Shown: piece after piece, positions 11,052 through 23,300 of the stretch
How positions within the stretch are numbered: the first letter of the stretch is position 1
How the letters are laid out: every line of letters starts with the position of its first letter
Assembly: GCF_965363235.1 (NCBI RefSeq)
Contig: NC_134851.1
Location: forward strand, 20,674,347 to 20,738,346
Direction: 5' to 3'
Origin: Mytilus galloprovincialis
Taxonomy: Eukaryota; Mollusca; Bivalvia; Mytilida; Mytilidae
DNA: 64,000 nt
Translations under genes and position numbers: made by a program
Notes under the pieces: model-generated
Database searches by the model: none
What the model was told of the DNA's origin: nothing
The model's input: only the letters and a program-made list of their open reading frames with translations

Positions 11052-12263
11052 CTAAGTTTTAGTCTTTTGAATAGGGACAGCTTCTTTGTGTTTATCTTCT
11101 GTTGGCGTGCTGGCATTTCTTTTTCCATTTTTTTTTGCTGCGGGGGTATTGGTATTAACGGTCTGTCCCTTGAAATATTGTTCAATATTGCCACCGGGTT
11201 CCGTATTTTTCTTCTTTTTTTTATGCTTCAGCTTTTTTTTCTCATCATTTTCCCCACCGTTCACTATTTCTTGATCACACTGAATTTTATCTTGTAAATG
11301 GTTATTTACTGATTGGGCTTTATCTTTGGCATGAATAATACTAAGGACGTCACCCGAGTTGGAAGGTTGAAGTGCGTCATGTGTATGAGCAGGCGGGACT
11401 TCAGTGACTTCTGTGTCGGCATCATTAGCATCTGATTCCTCTTCACTAGAGGAGTTGGAAGTGTTTAACTCTTCAGGACAGTCAGCCTGCCTGTGGCCAG
11501 GTTTTTTGCAGTGTAGGCATATCCAATCATTAGGACATTGCATTACCTTGTGTCCTGTCTGTAGACACTTTCTGCATACGATTTTGTGACCTTCTGAAGA
11601 GTTCTGATTAGCATGCAAGACAGTAGCAACATATTTGCCTATTAACATAGATCTTGGCAATGGTTCACTAACAGGGTCACATATAACTATTCTGTCCCCT
11701 GTTTGACAATTAGTCAACTCACCATCTACCCGAAGGCGTTCACGATAGGATTTGTGCACAGTGCATCCATAGTATTCTAGTGCACGTTCAATTTGTCCAT
11801 CCTCAGCTGAGCAGGGTACATTTTTCACACGTACTTTTAGATGATTAGGATTTTCATTTACCATGATTCTTGGGTTGCGCGTGTACACTGGGATTATTTT
11901 GTCTCTAACCCACATCCCCTTTGAAATCATGTATTCTCTGTCAGTATCATCATCAAAATAAATTCTCCAGAGACCTCTAACTCTTTGGAGTGCTTTAAGA
12001 TGGCTACCTGGACATATATTGGCATCAATTGTTTTATAGAGTTCTATATGTGTTATGAACTGCTCTTTGTTTGGTTTTGTTGATCCAAATATATCATTTT
12101 CTAATATGAATACAGGTTTAACACTAGAAAGCACGCTCTCAATAACAAAGTTTTTTTTTACTGCAGATGAGTATGTTTCCTCTTGAGTTTTTTGGTCGGC
12201 CATCTTGTCTTCATTATTTAAAACGGATTGTTCTTTTTGGTTTTTAGTAGACATTTGTGACAT
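11052..12263 (-). CDS. LINE B ORF1: zinc-knuckle nucleic-acid-binding protein
   Basis: This is a 403-aa protein with an ATG start and TAG stop. Residues about 50-215 look like the RRM-type region found in Tx1-group ORF1 proteins (GLWRIYF, then NHLKVRVKNVP). Two CCHC knuckles follow with exact CX2CX4HX4C spacing, C230-C243 and C249-C262. The remaining C-terminal third is acidic, then lysine-rich (HKKKKK), and probably disordered. Such proteins coat the element RNA and chaperone target-primed reverse transcription. The next frame starts about 210 bp downstream. Confidence 0.88.
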   Translation of the reverse strand: MSQMSTKNQKEQSVLNNEDKMADQKTQEETYSSAVKKNFVIESVLSSVKPVFILENDIFGSTKPNKEQFITHIELYKTIDANICPGSHLKALQRVRGLWRIYFDDDTDREYMISKGMWVRDKIIPVYTRNPRIMVNENPNHLKVRVKNVPCSAEDGQIERALEYYGCTVHKSYRERLRVDGELTNCQTGDRIVICDPVSEPLPRSMLIGKYVATVLHANQNSSEGHKIVCRKCLQTGHKVMQCPNDWICLHCKKPGHRQADCPEELNTSNSSSEEESDANDADTEVTEVPPAHTHDALQPSNSGDVLSIIHAKDKAQSVNNHLQDKIQCDQEIVNGGENDEKKKLKHKKKKKNTEPGGNIEQYFKGQTVNTNTPAAKKNGKRNASTPTEDKHKEAVPIQKTKT

Positions 12264-12400
12264 TTTTTTAGACTAAAAATCATTCACATACGACACATAA
12301 CCATCAATATGTATATCTTACTAATATCCACTCCCGGATATCATTCGAACTTCGACTATTATCAATCTTTTTGGAAGGGACAAAAAAACACCGCCGTAGC

Positions 12401-12974
12401 AATTGAAAGCCCCTTCTCCTTTTTTCATGTGTTTTTGTAATGTTATTGAGAAATGTAGTTATTCTCACAAATTGCAATTGCTTGCAAAAAGTTCTGTATT
12501 ATGTTACAAAATGAATTTTGTTTAGTCTTCTTCTACTATCAATAGTTTATACTAATGATCAATTGCCTTCTCCGTCATCCTTTATAAATACGTAATTTAA
12601 TATCAGTTAAGGTATATTACGTTAATTAACTAATTTAGAGACTACAATAAATCATTTCAGGTTTATTCGTTTATAAAATGCATTCACATATTCATTCTAA
12701 CCCATAACAACAAGGCAATCATAACAGCACACGTTATTAAATTATTAGAAGTGATTTTTTTGTGTCCTCGCAGTTCATGTATATAAATTTTCGCGCTGTA
12801 TGACAACCATTCAAAGTTAATCAATTTAGCCTTTAATGTTGATTGTAATTTGTTATAGAATGTGAGGTTAATTCAAAAACAGTAAATCCTTTTAAACACA
12901 TTATTAGATAGATCATGTCCCACTGTCTAACAAATGTAATTCAGATCGAAAACTTGTATCAAGCTTGTTTTATG
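12401..12974. other. No gene recognised
   Basis: AT-rich sequence upstream of LINE B. Nothing supportable was seen. Confidence 0.4.
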
Positions 12975-13128
12975 ATTAGGAAGTAAGAAGATATGATATG
13001 AGTGCCAATGAGACCACTCTCCTTCTAAGTCATAATGTGTAAAAAGTACATCATTATAGGTTAAAAAACGACCTCCAACACACCGAATAGTAAGCTATAA
13101 ATGGTTTCAATATGACTATTGTAAAACT
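12975..13128 (+). repeat. Dispersed repeat family A, partial copy
   Basis: It begins AAGAAGATATGATATGAGTG and CCAATGAGACCACTCTCC, the reverse-complement orientation of the copies at 27600-28136, 42478-42766 and 45362-45545. It is noncoding. Confidence 0.6.
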
Positions 13129-15200
13129 TGATTACCTTTCCATATTTAACCCGGCACATCTGCTTTATTTAAATCAGTAATTTTGTTGTGATAAGAAACT
13201 CCAACTGTTCGTTGGATACAAATTTCGTTAAAAGTATGTGCTAACAGATTATCAATTATCTTCATAAGCCCTAATATGTTCCTTCATATTTAAGTAAAAA
13301 TACGTTCAGATTGTGATTTATTCATGGTTTTAAAACTTTATAAGAACACAAAGAATATTCTGAAATGAAATAAAATATAATATTGGAGTGTCCCGCAATT
13401 GTTTATGCCTATCAAAATTACGGGTTATAATGATACATATATTTAACGTCATTAAGAGTCCGTGTTGAACTTATCTAATATACAATCAGCGTAAAAATAA
13501 TTTGTAAGTTCGTAATGCTTAAACTTTCGACAATGTTCGATATTTGCAATGTGCGTCCCTGCATTGTCAAATGACAACAACATGTGTCCCTTTGGCACAT
13601 ACTTTGAAAGAATATGAATCTTTACAATTGTTATTTCAAATTGCATTCAATCGCAATATGTAGCACTACACAACTTTTATCCATTATGAATGCATGTGGA
13701 GTTGTGAATAAATCATTAAGTATTTGCATATTAAAGGGACTGTGCTATATCTCGTATAAAGTGCCTATAAAACTTGATACTGAAGTTGTTTGAACCGATA
13801 TTATTTTGTTTTCGTTTATTAAAGAAAGTTGCTTGCATGATTTATTGATGATAAGCATACATTAGACTATATACACTGTTAACGAATCGCAGCATAAACA
13901 CAACTGATATATTTTGATCTATGATTTGTTTTATTGTCCAGATCATGATTCTTATTGATGTTGATGGCGTAATTTAATCAGATATAACCCGCAATGACGT
14001 AACAGTGTAATGTTACTGCAACAAATGCACATGTCGACGATTTTCTCTTAAGTAACATAAGTAATGCTGAAAACATTGAAAATTAAAACTTGGAAATTAT
14101 TATAAAAAAAATATATTGACGAACCAAAAAAGGACACAATCTTTAGCCAAAGTCGGACAACCAATCTAAACTTTGCATGAAAGAGATCTATTCCTTAATT
14201 ATAAATAATTTCCAATTTGTTATAAATGGAAATTTATATAACAAAACAACCTTACTTTGATACCAGTAAATCTCATTATAAATTTGTAAATGATTTCTCT
14301 ATGGAACTAAAGGTCGTCAAAATACTAAAAGCCTTACAATTTCTTAAAACATAAAGCCGTATTGTAAAGTTTAACTTTTTTAACTGATGATATATAGCTC
14401 CTTTACAATTTTTATCCACAGAGGGAAATCATATTGCATTATTTTCGGACCGCAGGTAACAAATTGCTACTAAGGAGTGGAGACGAGTGCTTAGAGTACA
14501 CAAAACAATAAAGCAAGTGTAAAACAAGGAAGTAAAAATGACATTAAAGTAGCAAATAACCGCTATGGGTAATAATGTCGACACATGAAATCATATTGAG
14601 TATGAGACCTAACTCTTCTGACAAAATATCTGTGATACAATTTCATTCCAGTGATAATATTTTATAGGTCATTGGTTAATATCTTTTCATATTTGCATTG
14701 CATATTCATTATTCATGAAATAGAATATGGAGATTAGAAATTAGGTCATAAATAATTGTTTTGATATAAAACCAATGACGATTGAAAATGAGCGGATATT
14801 GCCAAGTGTGTTGATAATTTTTTAAAGAGAAATGTGTAGCATCATTAAAACAAATAACACACAATAGTCAAGACACTTGGAATATACAATACAATTGGAA
14901 AATAAATCATGAGCACTTAACATTAAATCAAAACAGAAAGAGCAAGCAGATAACTCGTCAAGGAACTATATTGACACCACTAAATTTTAACGATACACAT
15001 GCATTTATCGATTCGATATTTGTTGTCTGAATTTATGAAAAATCATCTCAAAATATCACTCTAGCAGAAAATGCACTTATTATGCTCATACATAAGTCCG
15101 TCCTTCGATAATTGTTTCTAAAACTTTGTATTTGAACATACGATTCAGTTTTAGTATGTTATATATCAAACACGAAAATGCAAGTTAAATTGGTGTGAAT
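13129..15200. other. No gene recognised
   Basis: About 2 kb of AT-rich DNA with only short chance frames (for example 64 codons at 13452-13646). I saw no exon-like structure, RNA gene or repeat boundary. Confidence 0.4.
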
Positions 15201-16792
15201 AAAGAGGTAGAGCCAATTTGCCAGGGATTTATTTCACAGAAGGGCCAATTTCAAAAAGGGCCGACAGAATAAAATTTACTATAAAAAACAAAAAATAAAA
15301 ATGCTTTTTGATCAATATCTCGATTTACATATATTATGATATGTGTGATCAATAGTTACATTAACCCTAAAAAAGGATGACACTCCAATATGCGGATTTT
15401 AGCTTTTTTTAGGTGGGAAAAATATGGAATCCCCCAGAAGGACATTTCAAACCAAAATAAAAGTTATGCTTTTTATGACTGTTGTTGTGCATACTACTTT
15501 TTCCCTCAAAAATGAAATTGGTTTAGTGTGTCCTTATTACATAAAAAAAACAACCTTTTACAGAAAATATTGTAACATCGAGAAATTGTACCGATATAGC
15601 TTCTTAATAAGAGTTATATGTATAAGCATCGCCGTAGCTCCATCAGTAGAGCACAGATCTACTAATAAATGAAGGTTTTGAAGAAAGGGTTCGTATCTCG
15701 TTCAGAATATTTTCATTGTTTGTGTTGTTATATAAAACTTTAATGTTTCTACCATATGTTTCGGATGCTTGCTTAATTCTATAGAGTCATTCTGGTTTAT
15801 TTTGACTATATAGTTTACTAGTATATTATTTTACATGTAACAAAGAAAAAAATAGGTATTGCTTATTGTGTGCATTCCTATAAGTGTCCATACTCTTGAC
15901 TCACTTTCTATTCATGTGTTTACATTTATTACGTATATTCAAGGAACAACTGCCGTCAAACTGATGTAGGTGCCTGTACATAACCAATAACACGAGAATT
16001 AATTTATAGCAATGAAGCCTACATGTTGCGGGTGTAATATACACATAAGTTCAAATACGGCCATTGTATACAAGTTTCAAAACGAAACAAACAATTTTTC
16101 GAAACCTTTTTTGAACATGATATCATATGTAACAGATGCAGTCAACAATAATTTTGTCGCCAATTCCCAAACTGTATAGAAACTAATACTGAATTTTTTA
16201 CCACCGTCTCTAAAAACAGATACCTAAGTCATCTGAAAATAAAACAACACAACAGAACAAATCAATTACACCACACATCGCGATTGTAGGTAAAACATCA
16301 AGAAGCTGTTGCATCTGTATCAGAACGAAGGGCCGATTTGTTAAAATGACAGAAAAGACAATATAACATGTGTTAGTAACACAGGGTGATCTATTACCAA
16401 CTGATGTAAGATGTTCTCCGGTTAAAATATATACATGTATTATCTTATCTTATCTTATAGACGATAAAACCTTAAAAGACCAGGACATATACAGATATAC
16501 ATATATTTAGAGAAAATCACGATTTGAATTTGTTCGATATTATTTGGCTCCTTGACAAGTTACGTGGTATGGCACCTTGCATAAAGGATGCTAATAATAG
16601 AATAACATCAATATTAAAAACAAACAATAGTCTTGGCCTTGTTTTTGTAGGATTACCTGTTCAAGGTACGAAAATAGATGATGTGACGTATTTTCATGTA
16701 CCATAATTAGCATCTATCGGGCTATTAAAAAAACATGATTTACCTATCTTATCGAATGAAATTAATCCCCGGCAAATTGGCACTACCTCTTT
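15201..16792. mobile_element. Nonautonomous DNA transposon with ~40-bp TIRs
   Basis: The left end AAAGAGGTAGAGCCAATTTG and the right end, whose complement reads AAAGAGGTAGTGCCAATTTG, form inverted repeats. With a few mismatches they extend about 40 bp to ATTTATTTCA / ATTAATTTCA. The 1.6-kb interior holds no transposase. It contains a tRNA-like SINE head (15622-15712) and short frames without recognisable domains (15424-15672, 16524-16706). The superfamily is undetermined because no clear target-site duplication is visible. Confidence 0.6.
15622..15712 (+). repeat. tRNA-derived SINE head or tRNA pseudogene
   Basis: An A-box-like TAGCTCCATCAGTAGAGCA is followed about 40 bp later by a B-box-like GGGTTCGTATC, the internal RNA polymerase III promoter pair of a tRNA. 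The anticodon arm does not pair convincingly, so this is a tRNA-like promoter unit rather than a working tRNA. Confidence 0.45.
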
Positions 16793-16877
16793 GACATCTA
16801 ATTCTAATAGTCTTATGAATAATCAACTTAATAAATAATAGACAACAGTGAGAGACTATTTAACAGGTTTGTAATAA

Positions 16878-17116
16878 CATGAGCAACACGACGGGTGCCA
16901 CATTTGGAACATGATCTGCTCAGCATTCCAGAGTACCCGATATCACCCCATTTTTTTTGGTTTGTGTTGCTTAGTCTTTGGTTTTCTAAGATGTGTCTTG
17001 TGCATTATTATTTGTCTGTTTGTATTTTTACTTTTATTCATGGCGGCGTTGTCAGTCAGTTTTCGATCTATGAACTTGACTGTCTCTCTGGTATCTTTCG
17101 TCCTTCTTTTTTAAAG
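16878..17116 (+). mobile_element. Penelope-like element tail fragment
   Basis: A diverged copy of the 3' tail (ACGACGGGTGCCACATTTGG, then CATGGCGGCGTTGTCAG), ending in the shared terminus. The RT part is missing. The frames at 16895-17140 are by-products. Confidence 0.65.
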
Positions 17117-17429
17117 GAGAAGAAATCATTTAAGTCATAAAAAAAAATTACAACATACGGTCAAACTGTAGTCTGTAATATATAATTTGTCTCATTTAAC
17201 ATAACAAATCTGTAATTTCTTGTCAAGATCAATATCAATGTATTGAAGATTATCACAAAATGTTGTTTTTATATTGATTAAGATTATAAAACAATATTGA
17301 CTGATGTACCCTTGTTGTTGCCATTTTTATTAGGTGCGTCGGTTTGTTTGGTTCACACACCTTTTTAGGTATAATGGAATGTATTTCGACCATTATACAA
17401 GTAATACATTTCGCTACCTTTAAACCAGT

Positions 17430-17500
17430 TTTAATTCACCAGTCCCCTTTATAAAACAATGGCGGTACTAAGTCAGGAATATGACAGTTGTTATGCATTC
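17430..17500 (+). repeat. Dispersed repeat family C, short fragment
   Basis: It contains TACTAAGTCAGGAATATGAC and the following TTGTTATGCATTCG, as in the longer family C copies at 58036 and 62938. Confidence 0.45.
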
Positions 17501-17572
17501 GTTTTGTGTGTTTGTGGTTTTTACTATATTCACTGTAGACTGTAAAAATTGCAGCATGACAAAACTCATATA

Positions 17573-17852
17573 TTAAGGTGGTACCTAACACTTTCACTAA
17601 AATCAATTTGGCTCGTTTAATTTTCATAAAATTTTGACAAAGTATTTATTTTGAACCTTTGACAAAAATATTAAAATTTCAAAAAATTTGAACCAACCAT
17701 TTTATCAGAAAAATTACACTGGTTATATAGCAGCTTGACAAACACTAATTTTGATCATTGAGAAGCTTAATATTCTCTTAACAACGCAACGTAATTAAAA
17801 CGTTCAACTGATTTTACAGAGTAAATCCCTGTAGTGTTAGGTACCACCTTAA
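17573..17852. mobile_element. TTAA-flanked MITE, copy 1 (280 bp)
   Basis: The 16-bp terminal repeats GGTGGTACCTAACACT are perfectly inverted and both are flanked by TTAA. A second copy lies at 34357-34636 in the opposite orientation, and a fragment of the interior lies at about 61797-61850. TTAA target sites are used by the piggyBac and Kolobok superfamilies; which one applies here is inference. There is no coding capacity. Confidence 0.8.
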
Positions 17853-17940
17853 TTCATCATAATACATTTAAGCATTCATTTGTCCTTGCTTTAAATCATA
17901 AATGCAAGGATAAAGGCTGGTACATATTAAAACATTAAAC

Positions 17941-18185
17941 CCCGCTGCCCCGGTCCTAAATCAGGAAGTGATATTCATGGTTGTCGTTTGTAGATGTGTG
18001 TTTGTCTTTTTTATATAGATAAAAGACCGTTGTTTTTTGGTTTTTTTTAATTTTTGGAATGGTTTACCCTTGTCAGTTTGGGACGCTTTGTAGCTTGTTG
18101 TTCGGTGTGAGGTTCCGTGTTGAAGACCGTACTTTGGCCTTTACAAATATGTCTTGACACTCATAACACATTTTCTTATATCTAT
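17941..18185 (-). repeat. Dispersed repeat family A, diverged copy
   Basis: It has the order of segments seen in the better copies: CCTAAATCAGGAAGTGAT, a T-rich middle, GCTTGTTGTTCGGTGTGAGG, then GAAGACCGTACTTTGGCC. It is a noncoding relic. Confidence 0.45.
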
Positions 18186-18420
18186 ATAAAGAGACAATCA
18201 GAAAAAAAGAATTACTAATAACTTCAACTTTGGCGTTTTGTGCAAAGTGACAATTCGGCTCTTATTAATCAGACAGAAAAATGCCCAGATCAATTATTTT
18301 AAAAGCATACGAAATCAATGTTCATTTTCAACACTTTAAATCGATCAGATGTCCATACTTAAACAAGAAGATGATCTAATATGAAATCAGTGGTCAAGAC
18401 ACAACTATATTACTAAGTAC

Positions 18421-18558
18421 AGATTATAACATGCCCTTTTCCATATTGGCCCTGGTATCATCCCGAGACTCCCATATCGGCCTCGAGGCTTTAGCTGAGG
18501 GCCGATATGGGTCGAGGGATGATACCAAGGCCAATATGGAAAAGACATGTTATAATCT
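18421..18558. repeat. Foldback palindrome, ~65-bp arms
   Basis: AGATTATAACATG at the left pairs with CATGTTATAATCT at the right, and the arms continue through TTTTCCATATTGGCC and GGTATCATCCC with few mismatches. The centre reads CTCGAGGCTTTAGCTGAGGG. It is probably a foldback or MITE-type element. Confidence 0.7.
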
Positions 18559-19262
18559 ATTTATCACATATTTAAGTTTTGCAGAGAGGAGAAAAAAGTT
18601 CAACTACAACACCGTCATTGTTCGCCGTTGTCGTTAAGGACGTAATGACGTCACGTCATTTGGAATCAGGGCACAATATCAATATACTCTTTTTTGCCCC
18701 GGGCAATTTTGAGGTTATTGCATATGCAAAACCTAAGGTATTCATAACAAATATGTGATAAGTGGTATTATTTGTATACTTCCGTAAAATAACTATTACG
18801 TAAAATATGCTTTAGGTAAAAAGAGAATGTCATTGTATATCAGAAACGAATTATCGTTACATTAAGCATTGTTTCCAAAACATTGTATATCGCTGTTTGT
18901 TAATGAATTCAGTAGTTGTTCATTTTGTTCCATTCTCAGTATTTTGTTACAACGAGCGATTATGTAGATCATAAAAGTTATGACAAACCTCTTTTAAACA
19001 ATAAGAAATTGATTATACCTTTGTAAGAAGAAGGAGAAGTAACAACACTCAGTCCCTTAATGTTTTTAACATTATTCAAACGATTGGTTTTCTCGTTTGA
19101 TTTGTATTACATATTCGTCATTCAAAGCTTTTTGAAAATTGCTTTGCGGTATAAGTTCTGTCCGTTTGCGTCTATATAATAGATGTCTTATTTGGCAATA
19201 AAAAATCATTGGAGGTTTGTCTTTTACTTTATTTGTTTCTGCTAATAAAACCTTGTTCTATT
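18559..19262. other. No gene recognised
   Basis: AT-rich DNA with nothing supportable. Confidence 0.4.
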
Positions 19263-19636
19263 GAGTAATCCCGTTATGCTAGAATGGTGCTGAAATTAGT
19301 TGACTGCTTGTGTTTGATTCCTACACCATATATGCTCACTAATAATGTTAATCTTACGCATCTTTGATAACCACGTAGACATGATCTCATGAGTAATCCC
19401 GTTATGCTAGAATGATGCTGACATTAGTTGAATGATTGTGTCTCATTCCTACACCATACATGCTCACTAATAATGGTAATCTTACGCATATTTGATAACC
19501 ACGTAGACATGATCTCATGAGTAATCCCGTTATGCTAGAATGATGCTGAAATTAGTTGACTGATTGTGTCTCATTCCTACACCATACATGCTCACTAATA
19601 TTGTTGATTTTCCACATCTTTGATAGCAACGTACAC
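19263..19636. repeat. Tandem repeat, 3 units of 128 bp
   Basis: Units start at 19263, 19391 and 19519 with GAGTAATCCCGTTATGCTAG. The first two units are nearly identical and the third decays near its end. They lie about 460 bp beyond the stop codon of the GPCR gene, past its likely 3' end. Confidence 0.85.
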
Positions 19637-20034
19637 ATTTTGTTTATATGAGGTAATACTTCAGTGTCAATTTTCCTGGATGCAATACTTCATTTGTCAG
19701 AAAATATTGACTTTATAATGTGTTTTTGACATTTATGTTTTTTCATGATTCACGGGCATCCCGACAGAATTTAGAGGACGTCCAGTCACAGAGATAATGT
19801 AAACACTGTTGTCCGATTTTATACGTATAAAGGAAATCTTAACTTGCATCGTTGGTAACAAAGTCCTCAATCACAATAAAGTTTTACCTAACAATCATCA
19901 TGATCATGCACGTTTATTAAAGTGGTTTGACGTTGAGCTCACTTAACCAATGACAACAAAACTGTTCGTGCATAATGTGATTATATACAAGTCAGTGTCG
20001 ATTATCAGCAACGCGGAAGCCATCGTTCCAGAGT

Positions 20035-20040
20035 TTTATT
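20035..20040 (-). terminator. Candidate polyadenylation signal of GPCR gene
   Basis: AATAAA on the minus strand, 57 bp after the stop codon of the last GPCR exon. Another AATAAA overlaps the stop itself (rc of 20092-20097). Confidence 0.4.
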
Positions 20041-20096
20041 TTCTAGTGAGAACCCTGATGACCGGTTGCAAAGGTTCAATTTGAAGCAAGTTTTAT

Positions 20097-20341
20097 TTAC
20101 AGATACGTAGCATTAGAATTAGTGGATGTACTGTTGGTTTTCAAAACAATGGTATTTTTGTTCGAAGATTTACGAACTTTGCAGAACATGTTATAATTAA
20201 ATAAGAGAAAAATAATTGGATTTGTCAAACTGTTCAATGGTGCTAGTCCATAAAGTACTCTGAATGTTATTCCATAATCTAACACCCCATAGTAATTTAG
20301 CAGTGATGCAGAAAATAATGGAGTCCAGCATATCACGTAAA
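20097..20341 (-). CDS. GPCR exon 6: end of TM6, TM7, C-tail, stop
   Basis: The acceptor AATTTCAG precedes 20341. It encodes VICWTP, the TM7 motif NSLTNPIIF and a short Ser/Thr/Asn-rich tail with a possible palmitoylated Cys (NMFCK), ending in TAA. The first two bases complete a Val codon with exon 5. Confidence 0.88.
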
Positions 20342-23300
20342 CTGAAATTAAAAACGATTAAATTACATATACATATATAAAGCATAACTCCCTCAAACAA
20401 CAACCGACTTATAAAGACAAATGTATTAATTTGTAATTCTTGGTTTATATTTTAAGCTTGTTTAAGTAATACTAGCTTTGTAATTAGTATGATAGAAGTC
20501 TGTTTAAATAAGTGTTGGAAACAGAATAACTGGAACAACCATCTGCACGACGATTGACATTTAACAAATTAAGGTTGGAGTCAAATTCACCTTATTTTGA
20601 GCGGAAATTTGACGTTCGACCAGAGATATATTTATTGGTCATATATTATTGATTTATTTAAATGTTCCACATATGCTCCAAAAATATGACGTTTTTACTT
20701 TTAGGTTTTTGGAATTGATGATAGATCTGCGGTTTTATACAGGTAGTGCCATTGAAACATTTTCCCCATTAAACTCTACTCTTCTTTCTATAATTTATCA
20801 ACATATAGGTAAAAATCATTATTTGAAAGTATTACACAAATCCTCGTTATATTAATCGTTTTAAAATGTTTAAAGCAAAAGATTGTCGATGTTAAATATT
20901 TGAAAATCTACAGAAAATTATTTCTCCCCAAATTCTCAATGACTTATATTTTTGAGTACAAGCACACGGAACCTTCAGTTTTTTCTCCTATTTTGGTTCC
21001 TTTTGTATACACTTTCAATTTTTTGTTTTAATTTTTAAAAAGAGTAGGGAACATCCTTAACTATATAATGTAAAATAAACCTACTGAGTTTACTATTCGT
21101 TTTAGTGAATTATTGTTTATTCAACATTGGCTAGAGTTATAGAGGGAGAGTTGAGACATCACAGATAACATTCAAACACATCGTAATCTTGCACTTGTTC
21201 TAAGTCCGAAACGTAAGGCCTTTCTTTATTCTATGTATTTTGACAAATTTTATAATAATAAAAACTGTCGATACATGAATGCTGCAAACAGTAAAAAAGA
21301 CACGATCTTGTGCTACACAAAGAAGATGAAGTAGTATTGTCAGAGAGACAATTCACCACAAAAGACTAAATAACACATCAATTATAAAGTTTCTATAAAA
21401 GGCCCCGAAATGACAAACATAAAACTATTCTAACGAAACAAATAGTTGGTCTTTTTCGAACGTATACTTCAGTTCGTTATCAAAATAGACACATATAAAA
21501 AAAATCACCAATAGATAAATCGTCGAACCCAATTAGACTAAACTGTTGTCTACATATATATATAACGAAAACTAAAGCAGTTTACAATAGTATTGATTTA
21601 TACAAGTTGTGGCACTAACAATTAGCATCCCACGAAAACAAATGAATTCATAATATTACTTGATTTGAATTTAAAACCATTTAGTCTTACCTACTGAAAT
21701 CACAAGCAGTTGTTTTACAGTCCTCATCTTAGCTTTGAAATTTACACGTTCATGCACATCTACAAAAACATTACACTTTGCATATGACATACTTATCATA
21801 ACTAATATTTATATAGATACCTGTGAATAATAATAAAATAAATAATCAAAGTATATGTAAAACCCTTACAATGGTATAAAAGATACTATATTATGAATTT
21901 AATTAAAAAGATAACCTGTATCCCTAGAAATACCCATATGATATTCAAACCAATGTAACATTTTGAAGAACATATAATGTGCGTTTTTGAAGAACCATAT
22001 TGTAACCTATGAATCTTATAACAGACCAAAGCTTAAAAAATGAAAGTGGCAAAGACGGTTGTGTCATGTACTCTATTTGTCGTACGACGAAATATTTTCA
22101 TTGACTTTTCTTCTTTTTTTCAACCTGGAAAATGGAGGTTTTGTACCTGTTAAGATTTTTTTCAAGTTGATTCCAAAACGTTATATGCTAATGTTTTAAT
22201 TCGGAAATGCACTCATGTCAATTTACTGTTTGTTGCAAAAGAACTAGAATTTATTTTCATGTTTTTATAATTTATTATTCAAAGAATTAATTACTATAAG
22301 AAAAATATGGTAAACAACTATAACAAATTAATTATCGCTGGATCAATTTGATTCATTATGATTTAAAAAATCAATATAAGCATGCAAACGGTCATTTTAT
22401 CCAACTATTTCAATTCTAAACTGTACACCAAATTATTTTACTTATACTTTATGTTGCATGTTACCCTTTCTTGTCCATTTCGCGGCCATTTAATTTCGCT
22501 GATTTATAATTTACTTAATGTAGTTTAATAAAGAAAGATAAACGTTGTTTTTAAAATATTTACGACGATTTATATACTAGTAAGCATTTCTTCCTTGTAG
22601 CAAAAGCCGCAAAAATGATTTGCTAGCAAACATAAGTTGGTTTACTGTACTCGAGAGGATATCGTTGCTTGATCCAATTCTTATCTATGAATAAGATTAT
22701 AAATAATGCACATTCTTACCGTCGTTATTAGAGGTTGTTTTAATACATTTGTACATCCTTCTTTTGTGGATCGCCATATAAATCATTATGTAACAAGTTA
22801 TAATGAATATCAACGGTATTATGAGGAGGACACACACATCAAAATATCGAATAACCTATAAAAAGAACAGCTTTTGTTAGTGTTGTTGAGACATAACTAG
22901 TTAATGACTTTACAAACCTCAGAATTACAAAGTAATAATTGCATATGTAAACGTGAGATTGTATAACTAGGAATTTCGTTGATCATTAATCGCGAAATAT
23001 TGGGTCCTATATAGGATATGAAACATGGAACTCATTTTAAAAGGTTCTTTTATCAAATCTGTATTGGTAAAAAATTGTCTGAAAGTAATTTACAAGGAAG
23101 TCTCGCATTAAACGAGCCACTTTTGTAACGCTTCACTTTAATTTATAGTCATCTTTATATTCATGCAACGTTTAATATGTAAACTGTAATCCAGACAAAA
23201 TAAAAAGATCCACACTTTCAAAAGATGACAGACATTGATGTTTAAATAAAATCCATATCAATTGGATTCTAAAATTAAGCGAGGATAAAAATTTTATTTC

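Larger units (their letters stand above)
6100..12400 (-). mobile_element. LINE B: L1/Tx1-type non-LTR retrotransposon, apparently full-length coding
   Basis: The element has three open frames on the minus strand: ORF1 with twin CCHC knuckles (11052-12263), a middle frame (9985-10839 from its first ATG) and ORF2 (6149-9988). ORF1 with an RRM-like region plus zinc knuckles, and ORF2 with APE endonuclease, RT and a C-terminal Cys-His motif, together fit the L1/Tx1 group. No stop or frameshift interrupts ORF1 or ORF2, so the copy looks recent. An AATAAA lies close to the ORF2 stop (rc near 6175). Both outer boundaries are approximate, since I found no target-site duplication. Confidence 0.85.

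Noticed and set aside
15622-15712. Functional tRNA gene
   Set aside because: Only the A-box and B-box look right; the acceptor and anticodon stems do not pair. The same applies to 41636-41712 and 56310-56375.
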